Source: Candidatus Falkowiibacteriota bacterium
GTDB taxonomy: Bacteria > Patescibacteriota > Patescibacteriia > Patescibacteriales > WJLG01
Assembly (NCBI GenBank): GCA_014728685.1
Contig: WJLG01000049.1
Location: 1-25,185 of the forward strand
Direction: 5' to 3'
Length of the DNA: 25,185 bases
Every line of letters starts with the position of its first letter. Position 1 is the stretch's first letter. The notes under the pieces are model-generated. The model worked only from the letters and a program-made list of their open reading frames with translations. It made no database searches and had not been told where the DNA came from. Both the position numbers and the translations under genes were made by a program. This document shows, piece after piece, positions 7,716-15,221 of this stretch.

Positions 7716-8519
7716 ATGGCAGACAAAGGCAAGACAAGCGAGCAGGGGAGGTCGGCTGTTCTTTTGTTGGTAGATGGCTGGGGAGTGTCTTCTGATAAAC
7801 AGTCAGATCCACTATCCAAAGCACACACTCCATTTATAGATAGTCTGGTGGCTAAATATCCGGTCGCTTTATTGAAGTTGCCTGAACGTAAATTAAGCCG
7901 GCAATACCAGGAAATAGGCTCTAAAATGGCGGATATTTTGGAAGCGGAAGGAATGAACCAACTAAAGATAGCCGAACCGGACAAATACACTTATTTGGCT
8001 CTATCCTTCAATGAAAATAATGAAAAAATAAGAAAAGGCGAGGAGCGGTTGATGATCGGCACTACTGATGAGGACATCTCCAGAAAACCGGCCTTATCTT
8101 CCTTAAAAGCGGCAGATGCCGCCATCAAAGCCTTAAAGGAAGATAAATATGCATTAATAGCAGTTTCCTTGGCTAATCTTGACCTGGCCGCTTGCACCAA
8201 GGATGGCGAGACCATCATTCGGGCAATGACCGCTGTTGATAAATGTATTAAGAAGATCGCAAAAACCGTGCTTGATAAAGACTCAATACTTTTTATAAGC
8301 GCTTGTAGAAGCGGTGCGGAAAAACCTCTGTCAAATGTAGTTCCGCTGGTAATGGTAAGCCATAATTGGGAAGGAAGGTCGATCAATGCCGGCGAGATTC
8401 CCGGTTCAGACCTGTCCTTAATGAGACCAAGTGCAGAGTTGAAGGATATCGCGCCAACTCTGCTTGCATCGATCGGCGTGGATCATAAACTTAGCGGAAA
8501 AAAACTTATACATATATAA
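7716..8519 (+). CDS. Shortened, catalytically degenerate paralogue of phosphoglycerate mutase GpmI
   Basis: 267 residues, three bases after gpmI. The N-terminus (LLLVDGWGVSSDKQ, HTPFIDSLVAKYPVALLKL) matches the start of GpmI. The chain then jumps past the whole phosphotransferase domain, including the active-site serine, and resumes at NQLKIAEPDKYTYLALSFN, which aligns with GpmI's KLKQ.YIAESEKYAHVTYFFN. The tail ELKDIAPTLLASIGVDHKLSGKKLI matches SDIAPTILDLFG...MTGKSLL. Metal-site motifs have decayed: LNFAAPDMVAHTG reads VSLANLDLAACTK, TSDHGN reads ISACRSG, and EHSTCQVPF reads KPLSNVVPL. The frame is intact, so it is probably a maintained pseudoenzyme, perhaps a partner or regulator of GpmI (inference), though early gene decay is possible. 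It ends directly at a terminator. Confidence 0.85.
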   Translation: MADKGKTSEQGRSAVLLLVDGWGVSSDKQSDPLSKAHTPFIDSLVAKYPVALLKLPERKLSRQYQEIGSKMADILEAEGMNQLKIAEPDKYTYLALSFNENNEKIRKGEERLMIGTTDEDISRKPALSSLKAADAAIKALKEDKYALIAVSLANLDLAACTKDGETIIRAMTAVDKCIKKIAKTVLDKDSILFISACRSGAEKPLSNVVPLVMVSHNWEGRSINAGEIPGSDLSLMRPSAELKDIAPTLLASIGVDHKLSGKKLIHI

Positions 8520-8548
8520 AATACCGGCTTTTAAATGCCGGTATTTTT
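8518..8548. terminator. Bidirectional intrinsic terminator between convergent operons
   Basis: AAAATACCGGC (8518-8528) pairs perfectly with GCCGGTATTTT (8537-8547) around an 8-base loop, followed by a T run to 8548. The A run on the left gives a T run on the other strand, so it can end both the glycolysis operon (+) and the gyrB/DUF212 operon (-). Confidence 0.9.
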
Positions 8549-8567
8549 GTAAGGATATTTTGTTACT

Positions 8568-8999
8568 CTAGAACATAAAATGTCCGATCAGGCTCACGGC
8601 CAAGCCTATTGATGAACCGACAGCTACTTGAGCCGGTGTATGGCCTATCTCTTCCAAAAGGTGGGGGTAGCGCTTTTCCAGGACATCATCGTCTTTTAGA
8701 TCATGAACCAGTATATTCAGGGTTTTACCATGCTCACCCAGATATCTTCTTATTCCCAAAGCGTCCCTGATAACTATGATCGCCAATATCAAGCTAATCG
8801 CGAAAGCAGATGACTCAAAACCTTCCCTTAATCCGGAAATGACCGCCAAAGATACCACGCTGGCACTATGTCCGGATGGCATTCCGGAATAAGTCACCAA
8901 AAAATTCTTAAGCTTGGTTTTTCTATTGCTTTTTATTAATAGCTTCAACCCTTGAGCGATAAAACCGGAGATCAGGGGTAATAATATTATCAGATACAT
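8568..8999 (-). CDS. Divergent PAP2 family (DUF212) membrane protein
   Basis: 143 residues with about four hydrophobic segments. Landmarks of the DUF212 branch of the PAP2/acid phosphatase superfamily are TYSGMPSGHSASVVSLA (36-52), IVIRDALGIRR (75-85), a GEHGKTLN stretch, and EEIGHTPAQVAVG (116-128). The family is membrane-embedded and presumed to dephosphorylate a lipid-linked substrate; the substrate is not known from sequence. It lies eight bases downstream of gyrB and is probably cotranscribed with it, although no functional link is obvious. Confidence 0.93.
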   Translation of the reverse strand: MYLIILLPLISGFIAQGLKLLIKSNRKTKLKNFLVTYSGMPSGHSASVVSLAVISGLREGFESSAFAISLILAIIVIRDALGIRRYLGEHGKTLNILVHDLKDDDVLEKRYPHLLEEIGHTPAQVAVGSSIGLAVSLIGHFMF

Positions 9000-9007
9000 A
9001 TTTGTGT

Positions 9008-11023
9008 TTAAACGTCGAGATTTTCGACTTTTTTAGCGTGTGTTTGGATGAAGTGCTTCCTGGGAGCCACATCGCTGCCCATAAGCATATCGAAGATCTC
9101 ATCAGCGGTTTCAGCTTCTTCTATGGTCACTTTCTTCACGATCCTTTTTTCCGGATCCATAGTTGTTTCCCATAGTTGATCGGGATTCATTTCACCAAGA
9201 CCTTTGTATCTCTGGATCTTAATATTGGAATTTTTCTTGGTTTCTACCGGCTGATCTTCCTCATCTTCACTTTCCTCGGTCTCTTCTACTTCTTCTGCGA
9301 CTCCGCCTAAGCTTTTTATGATCTTTTCTTTTTCTTCATCTGAATAAGCGTATTGGGCGTTGTTGCCTTTTTTGATCTGGTAAAGAGGCGGTTGAGCGAT
9401 ATAGAGATGACCTTCGGTAACCAGGGGAGTGAAATGCCTATAAAAAAGGGTCAAAAGCAATGTCCTGATGTGGGCGCCGTCAACATCAGCATCTGTCATA
9501 ATGATTATTCTATGATAGCGCAGCTTTTCCAAGTCGAATTGTTCATCGATATTGGTACCCAGGGCGATCACCAAACTCTTGATCTCATTGTTAGCCAGCA
9601 TTTTGTCCAGCCTGGCTCTTTCTACATTAAGGATCTTGCCGCGCAAAGGCAGTATAGCTTGAAATTTACGATCACGGCCCTGCTTGGCTGATCCGCCGGC
9701 AGAATCTCCCTCCACTATATAGAGTTCGCATTCCTCGGCTTTTCTGGATGAACAGTCGGATAGCTTGCCGGGCAATGTAAGTCCGTCCAAGGCCCCTTTC
9801 CTTAAAATACTGGCCCTGGCGGTTCTGGCTGCTATCCTGGCTTGAGCTGATAAGATACATTTGCCGATAATAGCCTCGGCATCTTTTGGGTGCTCTTCAA
9901 GAAAAATATTAAGCGCTGGTCCGAAGACCTGCTCAACATATGTTTTCATTTCCGCATTACCGAGCTTGCCCTTGGTCTGGCCTTCAAATTGGGGATTGGT
10001 CAATTTGACGCTGACAATGGCGGTCAAACCCTCTTTGATATCTTCACCGGTAAGATTGTCGTCCTTTTCTTTGATCAAGTTCTTATTCCTGGCATAAGCA
10101 TTCAAGGTCCTGGTCAAAGCGGTGCGGAAGCCGGCAATATGAGTACCTCCTTCAGGATTGTGGATATTATTGGCAAAAGGCATTAATAACTCATTGTATT
10201 CGTCATTATATTGCAAAGCCACCTCGACTCTGGAATCTTCATATTCCCTATCAATGTAAAAAATGTTCTCATTCTTGACGGATTTATTCCTATTCAAGGC
10301 TTTTATGTATGATTCAATACCGCCTTCGAAATGGAATTTATATCTTTGTATCTTTTTCGGATCGCGCTTATCGATAGCTTCCATAGTGATACCTTTGGTC
10401 AGATATGATTGCTGGCGCAAGCGATCCAGGATCCTTTTCCAATTGAATTCCAACTCGGAAAAAATAGTATCATCAGGCTTAAAAGTAATGATCGTTCCGG
10501 TCTTCTTGGAAGTGCCGGTCGGTTTTAATTTTGATTTGGGTTTTCCGATCTGATATTCCTGAGTCCAAACTTTGCCGTCTCGATGTATTTCAGCTTTCAG
10601 ATAAGTGCTCAGAGCATTGACCACGGATACACCCACGCCATGGAGTCCGCCTGAGACTTTATAACCTCCACCATCGCCGAATTTACCTCCGGCATGCAAT
10701 TTGGTAAGAACTGTTTCCAAAGCGGAAACGCCGGTGACTTTGTGTTTTTCAACCGGTATTCCGCGACCATTGTCCGAAACCGCGACCATATTATCCGGCA
10801 ATAATTCCACAGTGATATGGTCGGCATGGCCGGCCATCGCCTCATCAATACCATTGTCAACAACCTCCCAGATAAGATGATGCAGTCCCGGGGAAGCGGT
10901 TGATCCAATGTACATCCCTGGTCTTTTTCTAACAGGATCCAATCCTTCCAAGACAGTGATATCACCGGCTCCGTATGCGATCTCCTTGTTTTTTTCTTTA
11001 GCTGAAACAGTCTTTTTTGCCAT
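9008..11023 (-). CDS. gyrB: DNA gyrase subunit B
   Basis: ATPase and TOPRIM subunit of gyrase, which introduces negative supercoils; cytosolic and DNA-bound. In order: LEGLDPVRKRPGMYIGS (25-41), GHKL ATPase box EVVDNGIDEA (53-62), VSDNGRGIP (82-90), GGLHGVGVSVVNALS (125-139), QTKGKLGN (349-356), TOPRIM EGDSAGGSAKQGR (438-450), PLRGKILNVE, TDADVDGAHIR (510-520), and C-terminal QRYKGLGEMNPDQLWETTM (604-622). Length is 671 against about 640 for typical Gram-positive GyrB. The extra length includes an acidic insert at 574-599 just before IQRYKGLGE. GyrB is favoured over ParE by this C-terminal motif set, but ParE is not fully excluded because gyrA/parC is not in the window. No SD precedes the ATG. 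Confidence 0.95.
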   Translation of the reverse strand: MAKKTVSAKEKNKEIAYGAGDITVLEGLDPVRKRPGMYIGSTASPGLHHLIWEVVDNGIDEAMAGHADHITVELLPDNMVAVSDNGRGIPVEKHKVTGVSALETVLTKLHAGGKFGDGGGYKVSGGLHGVGVSVVNALSTYLKAEIHRDGKVWTQEYQIGKPKSKLKPTGTSKKTGTIITFKPDDTIFSELEFNWKRILDRLRQQSYLTKGITMEAIDKRDPKKIQRYKFHFEGGIESYIKALNRNKSVKNENIFYIDREYEDSRVEVALQYNDEYNELLMPFANNIHNPEGGTHIAGFRTALTRTLNAYARNKNLIKEKDDNLTGEDIKEGLTAIVSVKLTNPQFEGQTKGKLGNAEMKTYVEQVFGPALNIFLEEHPKDAEAIIGKCILSAQARIAARTARASILRKGALDGLTLPGKLSDCSSRKAEECELYIVEGDSAGGSAKQGRDRKFQAILPLRGKILNVERARLDKMLANNEIKSLVIALGTNIDEQFDLEKLRYHRIIIMTDADVDGAHIRTLLLTLFYRHFTPLVTEGHLYIAQPPLYQIKKGNNAQYAYSDEEKEKIIKSLGGVAEEVEETEESEDEEDQPVETKKNSNIKIQRYKGLGEMNPDQLWETTMDPEKRIVKKVTIEEAETADEIFDMLMGSDVAPRKHFIQTHAKKVENLDV

Positions 11024-11038
11024 ATAAAATCAAAAAAT

Positions 11039-11053
11039 GGTAGTCTTACTACC
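11039..11053 (-). other. Hairpin in the gyrB leader followed by a T run
   Basis: GGTAGT and ACTACC form a perfect six-base stem with a 3-base loop. Read on the minus strand it is followed by ATTTTTTG, so it resembles a short intrinsic terminator between the -10 at 11070-11075 and the gyrB start at 11023. It could attenuate gyrB or merely stabilise the 5' end. Confidence 0.45.
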
Positions 11054-11069
11054 TTTATTAAATTAATCT

Positions 11070-11075
11070 ATTATA
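11070..11075 (-). promoter_or_regulatory. Likely -10 element of the gyrB promoter
   Basis: The minus strand reads a perfect TATAAT at 11075-11070. No good -35 is visible at 16-18 bases upstream. Transcription would start near 11063, giving a leader of about 40 nt that includes the hairpin at 11039-11053. Confidence 0.5.
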
Positions 11076-11192
11076 CTTTAATTTTAGCAAAAAAAGACTA
11101 TCTAAGCAAGAGTGTTTTAAGGCTGTTTTTTTCACTAAAATAAGGAATATTAAAACAAGGAGCAAGAAGTATGTCGAAGTGTTTGATATTTT

Positions 11193-11221
11193 TTAACATT
11201 TAGGCGAATATGTGTTAAAAT
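11193..11221 (+). promoter_or_regulatory. Promoter of the 11250-15221 operon
   Basis: A -35 TTAACA (11193-11198), a 17-base spacer, and an extended -10 TGTTAAAAT (hexamer 11216-11221). Transcription would begin near 11228, downstream of the ATG at 11226. This argues that the next in-frame ATG, at 11250, is the true start of the first gene. Confidence 0.7.
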
Positions 11222-11249
11222 TATAATGTTTGATTTAGTATATAAAAAA

Positions 11250-12191
11250 ATGAATACAAAAAATGATCCTAAAAATAAAAAGGCTGATATGAAAGCCTCC
11301 GCGCCAGGCAATAAAGTTGATATAAACAAATACCAAGATCTTGAAGGCGTAAGTATGAACAAATTAAGCTTTGGCTTGTGGTGGGTTAGGAATAAATCCA
11401 AGTTGAAATTATCTCTTATCATCATCTTGATAACCGCCTCTGTGGTCTCGTGGGGATATACGATCTTTCAGTGGTCTTATTACTTTGCGGTATTGCGCTC
11501 TCAAGACGAAGAAATGGTGCGGATAATGGCGGAAACGACAACCGTGCCCGTGGTTTACTTGAAAGCCAGGTCAGCCAAGAATGTAAGTATTTCATCGGTT
11601 TATATGCTTGAAGGAGGAGGGAAGCATGATCTTTATACTCTTGTTCAAAATCCAAATGAAAGACACTTGGGAAGATTGCCCTACTGCTTCATAAAGGGTG
11701 CGGAGAATATCGACTGCTCTGAGACTTTCGTTCTTCCGGGCCAAACAAAATATATTTTGTCATTGGCTCATGAATTTTCGAGCCGACCTAAGAATGTAAA
11801 ATTGAACATCAATAATATCACTTGGACCAGGATCGATCCGCATGAGATACCGAATTGGCAAGCCTTCCAGGAAGACCATCTTGATTTTTTGATAGAGGAT
11901 GTTAGTTTTACGCCCGCATCTCAGAATGAGCTTACCGAGAAGGTCAATCTTAATTTGTTGAATTTTTCAATAACCAATAATACACCTTATAGCTATTATG
12001 AAATGCCTTTGAATATTGTTTTAAAAAGAGGGAATAGAGTAGTGGCTGTCAATAAATACGTAATAAAGGATTTTGGATCGAACAAAAAAGAAGATATCTC
12101 GCTTAATTGGCCGGGCCACATAGGCAGTATAACCGAGGCTGAGATCAACGCGGATATAAATATATTAAGGCAAGATATTTACAGTCCATAA
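11250..12191 (+). CDS. Single-pass membrane protein with a large extracytoplasmic domain, function unknown
   Basis: 313 residues from the ATG at 11250. An upstream in-frame ATG at 11226 would add eight residues but precedes the predicted transcription start. Residues 1-51 are polar and lysine-rich, 52-74 are a hydrophobic anchor, and the remaining 240 or so residues should lie outside the membrane. The outer part is rich in alternating polar and hydrophobic residues typical of beta-sandwich domains (VNLNLLNFSITNNTPYSYYE; IVLKRGNRVVAVNKYVIKDF). Two cysteines close together (PYCFIKG...IDCSE) could form a disulfide. It heads the operon containing rodA, so a role at the cell envelope is plausible (inference). 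No named family was recognised. Confidence 0.75.
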   Translation: MNTKNDPKNKKADMKASAPGNKVDINKYQDLEGVSMNKLSFGLWWVRNKSKLKLSLIIILITASVVSWGYTIFQWSYYFAVLRSQDEEMVRIMAETTTVPVVYLKARSAKNVSISSVYMLEGGGKHDLYTLVQNPNERHLGRLPYCFIKGAENIDCSETFVLPGQTKYILSLAHEFSSRPKNVKLNINNITWTRIDPHEIPNWQAFQEDHLDFLIEDVSFTPASQNELTEKVNLNLLNFSITNNTPYSYYEMPLNIVLKRGNRVVAVNKYVIKDFGSNKKEDISLNWPGHIGSITEAEINADINILRQDIYSP

Positions 12192-12209
12192 TTGCTAATA
12201 TTAGATAAA

Positions 12210-12229
12210 GGAGAATAAAAATGAAATGA
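12210..12229 (+). promoter_or_regulatory. SD and two-codon mini-ORF coupled to the rodA start
   Basis: AAAGGAG ends at 12213, seven bases before ATG AAA TGA (12221-12229). The stop of this Met-Lys mini-ORF overlaps the rodA ATG (12226) as ATGA. Ribosomes could load at the SD and either start directly at 12226 (12 bases away, rather far) or reinitiate after the mini-ORF. One of very few recognisable SDs in the window. Confidence 0.5.
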
Positions 12230-13329
12230 ACAGGATATTTTTATATTTAAAGAATTTTGATTGGATAATATTTTCATCGGTCTTATTGCTTGCCTGTTTT
12301 GGACTGGTGGAAATATACAGTATCGCTCTCGGCAATGACGCTGCCGATTTTTTAAATTTTCAAAAACAAATCCTATTCATTTTTTCCGGCGTCGCTCTGC
12401 TGTTTATTTTTTCATTCATTGATTTTCATACGCTTAAGAATTGGAGTATTTATATTTATTTGGGTACGCTCGGGGTCTTGGGAGCGGTGTTGCTCTGGGG
12501 AGTTAACATCAGGGGCAGCCGCGCTTGGTTTTCGATCGCCGGCTTTAATATCCAACCGTCGGAATTCGCTAAAATAGTATTGATCATATTTCTGGCAAAA
12601 TTCTTTTCTTCTCGAGCTACAAAGAACAGACCCTTGAAACAACTCGTGCTGTCGGGCGTGGGCGCAATGGGCATTGCTATTTTTGTTTTTTTGCAGCCGG
12701 ATTTCGGATCAGCCCTGTTGCTTTTATCTATCTGGCTGCTCATGTTGATAATTACGGGATTTTCCAAAAAATATTTTATTATTTTGGGCATCATCCTGTT
12801 GGCCGGATCAATGATACTTTGGAATTTTTCCTTCAAGGATTACCAGAAGCAGAGGATACTCACTTTCTTAAACCCAACAGCCGACGCCCTTGACCAAGGA
12901 TACAATGTCAGCCAAGCGATGATAGCGGTCGGTTCAGGCCAATTGACCGGGCGAGGCCTGGGCTTTGGCTCCCAATCCCAATTAAAGTTCCTTCCTGAGG
13001 CGCAAAATGATTTTATTTTCGCCGTCATCTCCGAAGAGTTGGGACTCTTGGGTTGTCTGTCGGTCATACTTCTTTATACAGCTTTCTTTTTCAGATCTAT
13101 TGCTGTAATAAAGAAAATAAACAGTGATTTTGGCATTTTCTTTATTTTAGGCGCCTTGGGCTTGATTTTTATTGAAATGTTTATTAATATTAGTATGAAT
13201 ATAGGAATCCTCCCAGTGGTGGGGATTTCTTTGCCTTTTATTAGTTATGGAGGCAGTTCTATAATATCATCATTCATATTGGTGGGAATTATGGAAAATA
13301 TAATAATAAGATCAAAGATAAATTACTAA
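12226..13329 (+). CDS. rodA: SEDS family peptidoglycan glycosyltransferase, RodA type
   Basis: Polymerises lipid II into glycan strands at the membrane, normally with a class B penicillin-binding protein. 367 residues with about ten hydrophobic segments, the size of RodA rather than longer FtsW proteins. Landmarks are IRGSRAWFSIAGFNIQPSEF (95-114), LQPDFGSALLL (156-166), QGYNVSQAMIAVGSGQLTGR (224-243), GFGSQSQLKFLPEAQNDFIF (246-265) with the SEDS catalytic Asp262, and NIGILPVVGISLPFISYGGS (325-344). FtsW remains possible because the two are hard to separate from sequence alone. It follows the upstream gene by 34 bases and the L25 gene comes 26 bases later. Confidence 0.9.
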   Translation: MNRIFLYLKNFDWIIFSSVLLLACFGLVEIYSIALGNDAADFLNFQKQILFIFSGVALLFIFSFIDFHTLKNWSIYIYLGTLGVLGAVLLWGVNIRGSRAWFSIAGFNIQPSEFAKIVLIIFLAKFFSSRATKNRPLKQLVLSGVGAMGIAIFVFLQPDFGSALLLLSIWLLMLIITGFSKKYFIILGIILLAGSMILWNFSFKDYQKQRILTFLNPTADALDQGYNVSQAMIAVGSGQLTGRGLGFGSQSQLKFLPEAQNDFIFAVISEELGLLGCLSVILLYTAFFFRSIAVIKKINSDFGIFFILGALGLIFIEMFINISMNIGILPVVGISLPFISYGGSSIISSFILVGIMENIIIRSKINY

Positions 13330-13355
13330 TATTACTAAAATAAGCAAAATATTGT

Positions 13356-14051
13356 ATGAAAAATGAAACAAAGACCTTTTCTGTGAAAACCAGGACAAAG
13401 GAAGAAAAAGCCAAAAATATCATCAATGATAATATGGTCCCTTGCGTTCTCTATGGTGCGCATGTAAAGGAAAATCTGCTTTTGAAAGTAGATAGAGTAC
13501 ATTTGGAAAAAACTTTTAAGCAGGCCGGTGAATCAACCTTATTAAGTCTGGAAATAGACGGAAAAGATAGCGGTAAAAAAGTTTTGATCAAAGACCTTCA
13601 AAAAGATCCGGTAAAGAACGATTTTCTTCATCTTGATCTCTATGAAGTTAATATGAAAGAGCCGATCCATGCCATGATCCATCTTAATTTTGTCGGCGAG
13701 TCATTGGCTGTTGATAAAAAGGGCGGTTCCTTGCTTAAAAACATGGATGAGATCGAAGTCAAATGTCTTCCGGGCGACTTGGTGAACCATATTGATATCG
13801 ACATATCCAGCTTGAACGACTTTGGCCAGTCGATCAAGATCGCTGATATAAAATTGCCGGAAGGAATGGAAGTTTTACATGAGAAAGAAGAAACCATCGC
13901 TATCGTATTAGAGCCTAAAGAAGAAAAAGAACCGGAAGCTCCGGTGGTTGAAGGAGAAGCAGGCGCTGAAGGCGAGGAAGCTAAAGCTGATGAAGGCAAG
14001 GCTGAAGAAAAAGCCAAAGCAGGCGCTGAAGGCGAGGAAGCTAAAAAATAA
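13356..14051 (+). CDS. rplY: 50S ribosomal protein L25 (TL5/CTC type) with acidic tail
   Basis: Binds 5S rRNA in the large subunit. 231 residues: the N-terminal L25 domain (about 1-95; KAKNIINDNMVPCVLYG, VLIKDLQKDPVKNDFLHLDL), then the CTC-type C-terminal domain (about 96-185; HLNFVGESLAVDKKGGSLL, EIEVKCLPGDLVNHIDIDIS), and finally an acidic, low-complexity tail (about 190-231) made of Glu, Ala, Gly and Lys. In the tail a 29-base DNA segment is repeated exactly. The context (RATKEEKAKN-like start, no SD) is normal for the family. It sits between rodA and a DUF3048 gene, an unusual but not informative location. Confidence 0.95.
   Translation: MKNETKTFSVKTRTKEEKAKNIINDNMVPCVLYGAHVKENLLLKVDRVHLEKTFKQAGESTLLSLEIDGKDSGKKVLIKDLQKDPVKNDFLHLDLYEVNMKEPIHAMIHLNFVGESLAVDKKGGSLLKNMDEIEVKCLPGDLVNHIDIDISSLNDFGQSIKIADIKLPEGMEVLHEKEETIAIVLEPKEEKEPEAPVVEGEAGAEGEEAKADEGKAEEKAKAGAEGEEAKK
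13957..14045 (+). repeat. 29-base direct repeat coding the L25 acidic tail
   Basis: Bases 13957-13985 are identical to 14017-14045; the offset is 60 bases, so the frame is kept. Each copy encodes KAGAEGEEAK-like residues. It points to growth of the tail by in-frame duplication. Confidence 0.9.
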
Positions 14052-14060
14052 GATCACTAA

Positions 14061-15221
14061 ATGTCAAATATATCCAAGGAGGAGTTTGGTTCAAGCGAGC
14101 CAAATATTATTGACAAAGCTAAAAACTTCTTTAAGAACAGAACAAAGCTGTGGAAGATCCTTATGATCGCTTCCGTGGCTTTGTTTTTGTTTTGCTCGAT
14201 CATTCTGGCCAAAGTATCGATATCCTATTTTAAAACCGGAAAAATAACAACACCCGAGCTTTTACTTAATGACGAACAAAAAAAGGATGACAAACAAGAA
14301 GCAGTAATCTGCAACGAATGCGCGAGACGAAAGATAGACGGGGTTTATGTCCACGATGATATGGTCGATCCGCCCTTGGCCGCGGCCATGATCGATAATC
14401 ATTTTAACGCTCGTCCGCCAATAGGTCTTGATAAGGCCTCTTTGGTGATAGAAGCTGAGGTCGAAGGCCGCTTTACCCGATACTTAGCGGTTTTTGATAC
14501 AAGCCAAGACATAGATAAGATCGGCCCGATCAGAAGCGCTCGGCCTTATTTTGTCGACTGGGCTCAAGGCTTGAATGCTCTATATTGCCATTGCGGAGGA
14601 AGTCCGCAGGCCTTGGCGGAAATAATCCAGAAAGATATCAATGATCTCAATGAATTCTATAACGCTCCTTACTATTGGAGAGACAAAAGCCAATCCGCGC
14701 CACATAATATATATACTTCTACGGAAAAATTAAGAATATTACTTGAAAAACAAGAGATCAATAACAGCGATTTGGATGCTTGGTCATTCAAAGACGATCA
14801 AGCACTGTCTGAGCCGCAAGACACGGTCATAATGATCGATTTCCCACCAAATGATTTTAAGGTCAGGTGGGAATATAAAAAAGAAAATAACGCTTATTTG
14901 CGTTATTTAGGCGGGGAGAAGCACTTAACGGCCGATGATCAAGAGATCATTTCCAAGAATATCATCATTCAACGTTTACCGGCGCAAGTGATCGACGATA
15001 AATTAAGACTGGAGATGGAAACTCTTGGCCAAGGCCAGGCTATGATCTGCTTGGACGGCCAATGCTTGGACGGGTATTGGGATAAGCCAAGTTTGGAAGA
15101 GAGGACTAAATTCTATTACGAAGACGAGTCTGAAGTGAGTTTTAATGCCGGAACCACTTGGATAGAGGTTGTCAGGCCGGATGTTGAGATAAGGCTGAAT
15201 GACGATAAAGAAGAATTATAA
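14061..15221 (+). CDS. Membrane-anchored DUF3048 (YerB-like) protein
   Basis: 386 residues. A polar N-terminus of about 31 residues is followed by a membrane segment (32-53) and a large outer domain. The domain shows the DUF3048 pattern: a CNEC pair (Cys84, Cys87), RKIDGVYV, AAAMIDNHFNARPPIGLDKA, VEGRFTRYLAVF, KIGPIRSARPYFVDWAQ, HCGGSPQAL, YYWRDKSQSAPHNIYTS, and a C-terminal part with WIEVVRP. The family is widespread in Gram-positive bacteria and CPR; its biochemical role is not established to my knowledge. It starts nine bases after rplY. Its stop overlaps the tail of the convergent prmC, so any terminator must lie inside prmC. Confidence 0.9.
   Translation: MSNISKEEFGSSEPNIIDKAKNFFKNRTKLWKILMIASVALFLFCSIILAKVSISYFKTGKITTPELLLNDEQKKDDKQEAVICNECARRKIDGVYVHDDMVDPPLAAAMIDNHFNARPPIGLDKASLVIEAEVEGRFTRYLAVFDTSQDIDKIGPIRSARPYFVDWAQGLNALYCHCGGSPQALAEIIQKDINDLNEFYNAPYYWRDKSQSAPHNIYTSTEKLRILLEKQEINNSDLDAWSFKDDQALSEPQDTVIMIDFPPNDFKVRWEYKKENNAYLRYLGGEKHLTADDQEIISKNIIIQRLPAQVIDDKLRLEMETLGQGQAMICLDGQCLDGYWDKPSLEERTKFYYEDESEVSFNAGTTWIEVVRPDVEIRLNDDKEEL

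Noticed and set aside
11171..11203. Ten-residue ORF after AAGGAG in the gyrB upstream gap
   Set aside because: Has an SD at good distance, but it overlaps the -35 of the 11250 promoter and no promoter or terminator of its own is clear; probably chance.
11226..11249. ATG at 11226 as start of the anchored protein
   Set aside because: It lies before the transcription start predicted from the promoter at 11193-11221; the ATG at 11250 fits better.
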